Assembly (NCBI GenBank): GCA_045614225.1
Contig: JAZLCO010000070.1
Location: forward strand, 1-11,784
DNA from: UBA9715 sp045614225
GTDB taxonomy: Bacteria > Actinomycetota > Coriobacteriia > Coriobacteriales > Eggerthellaceae
Length of the DNA: 11,784 bases
Reading direction: 5' to 3'
Part shown: in pieces, positions 7,162 to 11,784 of the stretch
Numbering within the stretch: position 1 is the stretch's first letter
Layout: every line of letters starts with the position of its first letter
The notes under the pieces: generated by a model
What the model was told of the DNA's origin: nothing
Seen by the model: only the letters and a program-made list of their open reading frames with translations
Databases searched by the model: none
Made by a program: the position numbers and the translations under genes

Positions 7162-8104
7162 CCTTTTTCTTTCGCAACCACCCTTGACCACCTGGAACGG
7201 TCTTCCGATGCTGTGGATCCATGAAATCGCGAATCGTGTCGCCCAACAGATTGAACACCATGACTGCGATGAAGATTGCGATGCCCGGCGATACGATCGT
7301 CCATGGAGCCGTCTGCAACAAGCTGCGGTTGTCACTCATCATCGAGCCCCACTCGGCAACTGGAGGTTGTGCGCCGAGGCCCAGGAACGACAAGCCTGCG
7401 AGCTCCATCATCATGGTGCCGATGTCGAGCATGGCCGTTACGAGCAGGGGGCCGGCTATGTTGGGCAAAATGTGCCGGAATATGAGCTGCGCTGTCGAGC
7501 AGCCTGCAAGGCGCGATGCAGCAAGATATGGTTCGTTCTTCTGTGCAAGCGTAAGGCCACGGGCGATACGGGCATATTTCGGCCAGCTGATGGCTGCGAG
7601 CGCGAGCACGGCGTTCATCATACCGCCCCCGAGCACGCTTGCGATTGCAAGAGCGAACACAAGGCCTGGGAACGCCAGAAACACGTCGGACGTGCGCATG
7701 AGCACAACATCGAGTTTGCCTGTCTTCCAACCGCACACGACACCGATTGCCGTGCCGATTACTGCAATCATAGCCACAAGTGCAAGCGTCGAGAAAATTG
7801 ACGACTGAGAGCCAATGACGATGCGTGAGAATAGGTCGCGGCCATAACGGTCGGTACCTGCCAGATGTTCCGCACTCGGCGGCTGCAACGCATTCGAGAG
7901 GTTCTGGATGTAGGGGTCGTACGGGCAAAGCACGGGCGCAAACACTGCCACAGCCAACACAAGCAAGGCGAACACAGCGAACACGATAAGCTTCACACGA
8001 GTGAAGTCGCGCTTGACCTTTTGTTCGCGTACGGTGACACCGTCTTCGCCAGACTTGGTCGAACGGGACGGTCCCCTTTGGCTCGTTTTCTCTGCCGCCA
8101 TCAT
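7139..8104 (-). CDS. ABC transporter permease, NikC/DppC-like
   Basis: Second transmembrane subunit of the importer in the inner membrane. 321 residues: a charged cytoplasmic N-terminus of about 37 residues, first membrane helix at about 38-60, the family segment LAGTDRYGRDLFSR (81-94), several further helices, and the ATPase-contacting EAA loop EPYLAASRLAGCSTAQLIFR (191-210). MLDIGTMM...LAGLSFLGLG (225-244) followed by AEWGSMMSDNR (250-260) closely resembles remembered NikC sequence, which favours the nickel/metallophore branch over classical DppC. The protein ends in a basic tail. The gene overlaps the upstream permease by ATGA. Two ATGs occur in tandem (8104 and 8101). GAGG inside the upstream gene is one base from the first and four from the second, so true initiation may be at 8101, giving 320 residues. 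Confidence 0.93.
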   Translation of the reverse strand: MMAAEKTSQRGPSRSTKSGEDGVTVREQKVKRDFTRVKLIVFAVFALLVLAVAVFAPVLCPYDPYIQNLSNALQPPSAEHLAGTDRYGRDLFSRIVIGSQSSIFSTLALVAMIAVIGTAIGVVCGWKTGKLDVVLMRTSDVFLAFPGLVFALAIASVLGGGMMNAVLALAAISWPKYARIARGLTLAQKNEPYLAASRLAGCSTAQLIFRHILPNIAGPLLVTAMLDIGTMMMELAGLSFLGLGAQPPVAEWGSMMSDNRSLLQTAPWTIVSPGIAIFIAVMVFNLLGDTIRDFMDPQHRKTVPGGQGWLRKKKETPDGEV

Positions 8105-9066
8105 TCCTCACCCCCCAATCGCACGCGGGGGTCGAGGTAGTGGTACAGCAGATCCGCGATGAGATTGACCGCCACGTAGATGATGGCCATCCACACCACG
8201 TAAGCCTGGATCATCGGGTAGTCGCGCATCGTGATCGAATCGACTGCAAGTTTGCCGACGCCGTCCCATTGGAAGATGGTCTCGACAATGGCAGTGCCGC
8301 CCAGAAGGTCGCCGATGGAAAGCGCAAGGAGCGTAACGAGCATGATCATAACGCTCTTGAGCACGCTCTTCGTGAGGATGCGCCTCTCGGGCACACCGCG
8401 CGCGCGAGCACCCGCCACATAGGGCTTGTCCAGCTCGTCGAGAACGGTTGCACGAATCTGGCGCGTGTACTTAGATGCCATCGCGATGGCAAGCGTGGCC
8501 GTCGGCAGGATGATGCCCGGACCTGAAATCGCCTCGATGCCCGTTTTGCCGATGTTCGCCGAAATGACCGGCAGCCACCCCAAATTGATGGCGAACACAA
8601 ATATGAGCAACAATGCGACGAAAAAGTTCGGCAGAGAGTTGCCAACGAAGCTCAAGACGCGGATGAGGTAATCGGTGAAACGGTTCTGTTTTACAGCTGC
8701 AAGGATACCGAGCGGCACCGCTATTACGACTGTCGCGAGAACCGATGTGAAGGTCAACAGGATGGTCGCCGGCAGTTTCGACGTGAACGTGGTGAACACA
8801 TCCTTGCCTGAAACATAGCTCGTACCCATATCGCCTGTGATCAGACCGCCGAGCCAGTTGAAGTACTGTACAAGAAATGGTTGGTCAAGCCCAAGTTCAT
8901 GTCGCTTTGCATCAATGAGCTCCTGCGTGACGGCCACGCCTTGATTCTCCAGCACAGCTGTAACTGCATCACCACCCGCGAGGTACATCATGCCGAACGA
9001 CAGCAAAGTGATGCCGATGAGAATCGGAATCAGCTGAACTAGACGTCGAACAATGTAGTGCTTCAT
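8101..9066 (-). CDS. ABC transporter permease, NikB/DppB-like
   Basis: First transmembrane subunit of the importer. 321 residues, the usual length (NikB about 314). First helix at about 9-30 after MKHYIVRRL; GLDQPFLVQYFNWL (59-72) is the conserved periplasmic start of B-type permeases; GDMGTSY (78-84); helices at about 100-125 and 137-165; cytoplasmic EAA loop ELDKPYVAGARARGVPERRI (211-230); then ETIFQWDGVGKLAVDSI (262-278) and RDYPMIQA (281-288), and the end LYHYLDPRVRLG. No motif is missing. A CTCCC on the + strand at 9074-9078 reads GGGAG, seven bases before the start. The gap to the methyltransferase stop is 21 bases, and the 3' end overlaps the next permease by four bases. Confidence 0.95.
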   Translation of the reverse strand: MKHYIVRRLVQLIPILIGITLLSFGMMYLAGGDAVTAVLENQGVAVTQELIDAKRHELGLDQPFLVQYFNWLGGLITGDMGTSYVSGKDVFTTFTSKLPATILLTFTSVLATVVIAVPLGILAAVKQNRFTDYLIRVLSFVGNSLPNFFVALLLIFVFAINLGWLPVISANIGKTGIEAISGPGIILPTATLAIAMASKYTRQIRATVLDELDKPYVAGARARGVPERRILTKSVLKSVMIMLVTLLALSIGDLLGGTAIVETIFQWDGVGKLAVDSITMRDYPMIQAYVVWMAIIYVAVNLIADLLYHYLDPRVRLGGEE

Positions 9067-9087
9067 GAACCAACTCCCACAAACAAA

Positions 9088-9894
9088 CTACTTGAGAGCC
9101 TCAATCATGAATAGCGGTGACGACGCGTAGAACGCCTGCTCGCTTTCGGACCAGATATCCATCCAAACGTCCTCGTCGGCACTCACCCATGAAACGCCGA
9201 GCCGTTCGAGCACGGCTAGATCCCATTGCGGACGCATGATGGGCGTCAGCGGCAGCTCGAGCGCGATTTTCTCGCATCGGAGCGATTGAGCATCTGTGGC
9301 AACCGAGTCCTCATCGTAACATTCGAGCGTTGTCCGCTCCTGGTCGCTACGTCGTGCAGAATCGATCTGCTCGTCGACGAGATAGCGGTACCAATTCGCG
9401 TCAAACACAACGAGCTTGCCGCCTGGCCGCAGAACGCGCAACCATTCAACATAAGCCCCTTCGGGGTCGCGCATGAGCCACGTGAGATTCCTCGACACCA
9501 CGATGTCGAACGATTCATCATCAAACGGCAAGTTGGAAGCATCACATTGATGGAAGGAGACGCGAGCCTCAGGAACTTCCGCTGCAACGTTCGCACGAGC
9601 GCGGTCGAGCATCTCGGAGCTCATGTCAACTGCATCGACCTCGCACCCTTCCTCAGCAAGCAAAACGGTGAAGAAGCCGGGGCCGCAGCCCAAATCGAGC
9701 GCACGAGCAGTGCGTCCATCCATGCTCGCAGCAACAATGGAGCCGGACGCCGCTCTACCGAGCGCTCGTTGCCAAGCGCAATGACGCCCATCTGACAACT
9801 CACCGCGCACGCCGTTCGAATAAGTCCTTGCACGCTCATCCCAGTACTCCAAGATGGTGGACCCTAGTGCGTCGATCGTGCTTTTGTGTGCCAT
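9088..9894 (-). CDS. Class I SAM-dependent methyltransferase heading the importer operon
   Basis: A cytosolic small-molecule-type methyltransferase of 268 residues with a Rossmann-like fold. Motif I is ALDLGCGPG (65-73); the acidic residue after beta2 is Asp90 in VDAVDMS; CDASNLPF (117-124) matches the adenine-contact segment; SRNLTWLM (134-141) and LRPGGKL (155-161) complete the UbiE/type-11 pattern. The N-terminal YWDERARTYS (18-27) and the C-terminal Trp-rich half (from about 222) probably form the substrate cap. The acceptor cannot be read from sequence. It is the first gene of the operon, 21 bases ahead of the first permease, with GGGAGA (9906-9901) eight bases before the ATG. Placement suggests that it makes or alters what the importer handles, for example a metal chelator, but this is inference. 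From memory, relatives with a similar NLTW...DANWY segment occur beside Nik-type transporters elsewhere. Confidence 0.88.
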   Translation of the reverse strand: MAHKSTIDALGSTILEYWDERARTYSNGVRGELSDGRHCAWQRALGRAASGSIVAASMDGRTARALDLGCGPGFFTVLLAEEGCEVDAVDMSSEMLDRARANVAAEVPEARVSFHQCDASNLPFDDESFDIVVSRNLTWLMRDPEGAYVEWLRVLRPGGKLVVFDANWYRYLVDEQIDSARRSDQERTTLECYDEDSVATDAQSLRCEKIALELPLTPIMRPQWDLAVLERLGVSWVSADEDVWMDIWSESEQAFYASSPLFMIEALK

Positions 9895-9909
9895 GCGATT
9901 TCTCCCAAT

Positions 9910-9924
9910 GATATTACTAATATC
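9910..9924. promoter_or_regulatory. AT-rich 15-base palindrome at the operon head, likely operator
   Basis: GATATTA (9910-9916) and TAATATC (9918-9924) form a perfect 7-1-7 inverted repeat centred on C9917. It lies 3 bases upstream of the methyltransferase ribosome binding site and overlaps the candidate -10. The 7-1-7 geometry and AT-richness recall Fur-family boxes (Fur, Zur, PerR), but the bases do not match those consensus boxes exactly, nor the widely spaced GTATGA/TCATAC of NikR. A metal-sensing repressor is plausible given the operon. Confidence 0.5.
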
Positions 9925-9949
9925 TAATTCGTAACATCATCAGTGTATC
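9921..9949 (-). promoter_or_regulatory. Weak candidate promoter of the methyltransferase-importer operon
   Basis: On the - strand GATACA (9949-9944) is 17 bases from TAGATA (9926-9921); each matches only 3 of 6 consensus bases. Shifted by two bases, TACACT and GATATT give a similar fit. All variants place the -10 on the palindrome at 9910-9924. The rest of the 150-base gap (9950-10044) shows no gene and no convincing terminator for the upstream gene. Confidence 0.25.
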
Positions 9950-10044
9950 GCATGGCTATCTTGCAGACGAGAACAATTTCTGCGACGGAAGTGAAAAGGG
10001 GACCAAAAGGCAACCTGAGCCCTCGCCGAGCCCCAAGCAGCCAG

Positions 10045-11784
10045 TTATTCCTGAGTGCTCCAAATGCGGCCGGTCTCAGACCAGTTCTCCCACACCTGCG
10101 CATCGCCGTCGATGGCGTACTCGCGCAAGCGCACGTCGGTCAAGTCGGGCTCGCTGTCCGTCGTGAGGTAAAGGCGCACGCGGTCATCGGGAATCTCGTC
10201 GGGCGAGAGCATCGAGTAGCCGTACGCCTGCCACTCCGACGCGTCAGCACCCATAGCTTCGAGTATGGTCGCCTGCAGGTCGAGATGGCTCACCGGCGTC
10301 ATGTCGTTGACCATGGGAAGCTCGTCTAGCTCGGCCGATTGCGCCGGCTTCACGAACATGATGGGCGTGCTGGTTTCCTCGATGGGATCGAGCGTGATGG
10401 TCCAGTAGCCGTGGTCGGCCGTCACGATGATCGTCGTATCGTCGTAGACGCCGACATCCTTGAGGTACTGAATGTACGTCGCTACGATGCGTAGCGCGCC
10501 GATCGACTGCGGGATGACGCTCGAACCGTCCGTGCCCAGGTTGTTCACGTTCTCGTCGTAGTTGAACGGATAATGCGAACCGAGCAGGTGGATGAAGCGG
10601 AAGCCGCCCTTGTAGCCGGCCTTCTCGTCTTCGAGCGTGAGGCCGTATTGATTGAGACGGTTGTAGTAGCGGATGTCGTCGATAACGTAGATGGTCTCCT
10701 CGGGTGGCGCCGCGGGATCGTACTTGACGATCATCGCGTTGATGCTGTCGGTGTAGTACCAGAACGCCCACTTGAGCGGCCACGGCGCGTTGCGGTACAA
10801 GCCCATCTGGTACAGCGCGTACAGCGCTCCACCGAAGTCGAGCGTCTCCGACGAGAGCTTGTGCATGTTGACCGGCAGATCGGTGATCCTGTTCTGCTCC
10901 TCCTGCGGCAACATGCCGATAGTCAGCGAGTCGGTGTACAAGCCAATCGAATAGCCCTGGTCAGCCATGTCCTGCAGGAACGTGCTACGCGCATAGCGCT
11001 GCGCCTTGTACGTCGAGAACGGCTCGTCGGGTGTGGGCATCTGTCCGGTCATCATGAACGGGATTGCGAAACGCGTGGGAATCATCGCCGACGTCGCGTT
11101 CTTGAAGTACGTGAAACCGGTGAACTCGTCGAGCACTTCCTGCGTGATGTCGTGTTTGTTGCGCAGCGCGGAGTTGAGATAGGCGTTGTCGTAGGTGTCG
11201 AGCACGAACACGATGACGTTGTGGTTCGGATTGACCGTGAAGAGCTGGTCCTCGGTCATGACGACTTCGGTGCGGTGCGCCAGGTCGGTGTTGAGCGCAT
11301 CGCCTCCCCCGCCGTTGACCTCGGTGAGCTCCGCAGGCGCAAAGAACAGGCTGGCCGCGCCGACGAACTGCACGACAAACAGGAACGTCGAAAGAATCGC
11401 GACTGCGCCTTGCGCGCGCTTGTTGCGGAAATGACCGTACGTGAGCACGCCGACGATGATGGCAAGCCAAACGACCGTTGAGAGCACTTGCATGCCCATG
11501 TAGTCGGTCCAGACAATCGTATCGCCATTTGCAAGCGGAAGCCCCACGTTCAACACGAGCGCCTGCACGTAGGCAGCCAGGCCGACCGCGAACGTGAGCA
11601 TGAGCATGAAGCCGAACAGGCGGCCCCTGCACGCCGAGATGAGGAACGACCAGCCGATGATTATGGCGAGCGACGTGGGCAGGGTCACCCACCACACGTC
11701 GGCGACCGTGAACACGAGCGAACCGACCGAGCCGCCCACGACCTCGAGCGGCGCGAAGACGAAAATCGTGCAGATGGTGAAGGT
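10045..11784 (-). CDS. Membrane-anchored sulfatase-like (alkaline phosphatase superfamily) protein, 5' partial
   Basis: 579 residues are visible and the frame runs off the right edge; the GTG at 11739 is internal, because the preceding codons (TFTICTIFVFAPLEV) look like membrane helix and continue the protein. Four or more hydrophobic segments fill the N-terminal part, ending near LFVVQFVGAASLFFAP. An extracytoplasmic catalytic domain follows: VFVLDTYD with the metal-binding Asp (codon 11199-11197), ATSAMIPTRFAIPFMMTG with a likely Thr/Ser nucleophile, HLLGSHYPF, and TADHG (10422-10408) with the second metal-binding Asp-His pair. The layout resembles LTA synthase and phosphoglycerol or phosphoethanolamine transferases. 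There is no C/S-x-P-x-R formylglycine signature, so a true sulfatase is unlikely; a transferase acting on a surface polymer or lipid is the better guess. It reads toward the importer operon but is separated by 150 bases and probably independent. Confidence 0.82.
   Translation of the reverse strand, partial: TFTICTIFVFAPLEVVGGSVGSLVFTVADVWWVTLPTSLAIIIGWSFLISACRGRLFGFMLMLTFAVGLAAYVQALVLNVGLPLANGDTIVWTDYMGMQVLSTVVWLAIIVGVLTYGHFRNKRAQGAVAILSTFLFVVQFVGAASLFFAPAELTEVNGGGGDALNTDLAHRTEVVMTEDQLFTVNPNHNVIVFVLDTYDNAYLNSALRNKHDITQEVLDEFTGFTYFKNATSAMIPTRFAIPFMMTGQMPTPDEPFSTYKAQRYARSTFLQDMADQGYSIGLYTDSLTIGMLPQEEQNRITDLPVNMHKLSSETLDFGGALYALYQMGLYRNAPWPLKWAFWYYTDSINAMIVKYDPAAPPEETIYVIDDIRYYNRLNQYGLTLEDEKAGYKGGFRFIHLLGSHYPFNYDENVNNLGTDGSSVIPQSIGALRIVATYIQYLKDVGVYDDTTIIVTADHGYWTITLDPIEETSTPIMFVKPAQSAELDELPMVNDMTPVSHLDLQATILEAMGADASEWQAYGYSMLSPDEIPDDRVRLYLTTDSEPDLTDVRLREYAIDGDAQVWENWSETGRIWSTQE

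Noticed and set aside
7096..7335. Longer start for the binding protein, adding 80 residues
   Set aside because: It would overlap the permease gene by about 200 bases and bury the signal peptide; GGGAGG directly before 7095 fixes the start.
9963..9983. GCAGA/TCTGC inverted repeat downstream of the sulfatase-like gene as its terminator
   Set aside because: Five pairs with an 11-base loop and no T-run; within chance expectation.
9895..10044. A nickel/cobalt or other riboswitch, or a NikR box, ahead of the methyltransferase
   Set aside because: The leader is short, I saw no conserved multi-stem architecture or paired GTATGA/TCATAC half-sites. Only the short palindrome stands out.
10573..11481. 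A 302-codon + strand frame inside the sulfatase-like gene
   Set aside because: Val/Arg/Glu-rich shadow frame; the - strand carries the conserved LDTYD and TADHG motifs.

Overview
The window looks like chromosomal DNA from a high-GC, probably anaerobic bacterium. The best guess is a Coriobacteriia-type actinobacterium (Eggerthella/Slackia relatives). This rests on GC-rich third positions, a single-chain clostridial-style PurL instead of the split PurL/PurQ/PurS set of most Actinobacteria, and a lipoprotein with a Ser/Ala-rich linker. The assignment is inference; no rRNA or tRNA marker is present.

Left part (1-3846, + strand): the 3' part of a large-type purL, open at the left edge and ending at 3264. 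After an 87-base gap comes a small GNAT acetyltransferase gene. The gap holds a plausible promoter and a perfect 15-base dyad placed where transcription would start. No clear purL terminator is visible.

Centre (3872-9894, - strand): a compact six-gene operon read right to left. It encodes a class I SAM-dependent methyltransferase, two inner-membrane permeases of the NikB/DppB and NikC/DppC type, a family-5 substrate-binding lipoprotein, and two short ABC ATPases. Together these make a complete Nik/Opp/Dpp-class importer. The permease C sequence and the short ATPases point to the nickel/metallophore (Nik/Cnt) side of the family rather than classical oligopeptide transport. The binding protein, by eye, does not keep the E. 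coli NikA ligand residues, so the substrate is open. The genes are closely packed (a 4-base ATGA overlap, then gaps of 3 and 21 bases), except around the binding-protein gene. That gene has a stem-loop at its upstream junction and two overlapping stem-loops downstream. A perfect AT-rich 7-1-7 palindrome lies at the head of the operon, over a candidate -10 region.

Right part (10045-11784, - strand): the 3' part of a membrane-anchored alkaline-phosphatase-superfamily protein (sulfatase/LTA-synthase-like), open at the right edge. It reads toward the transporter operon across a 150-base gap.

No insertion sequence, phage gene, CRISPR array or RNA gene was seen. The most interesting unit is the methyltransferase-led importer operon with its palindrome and its hairpins around the binding-protein gene.
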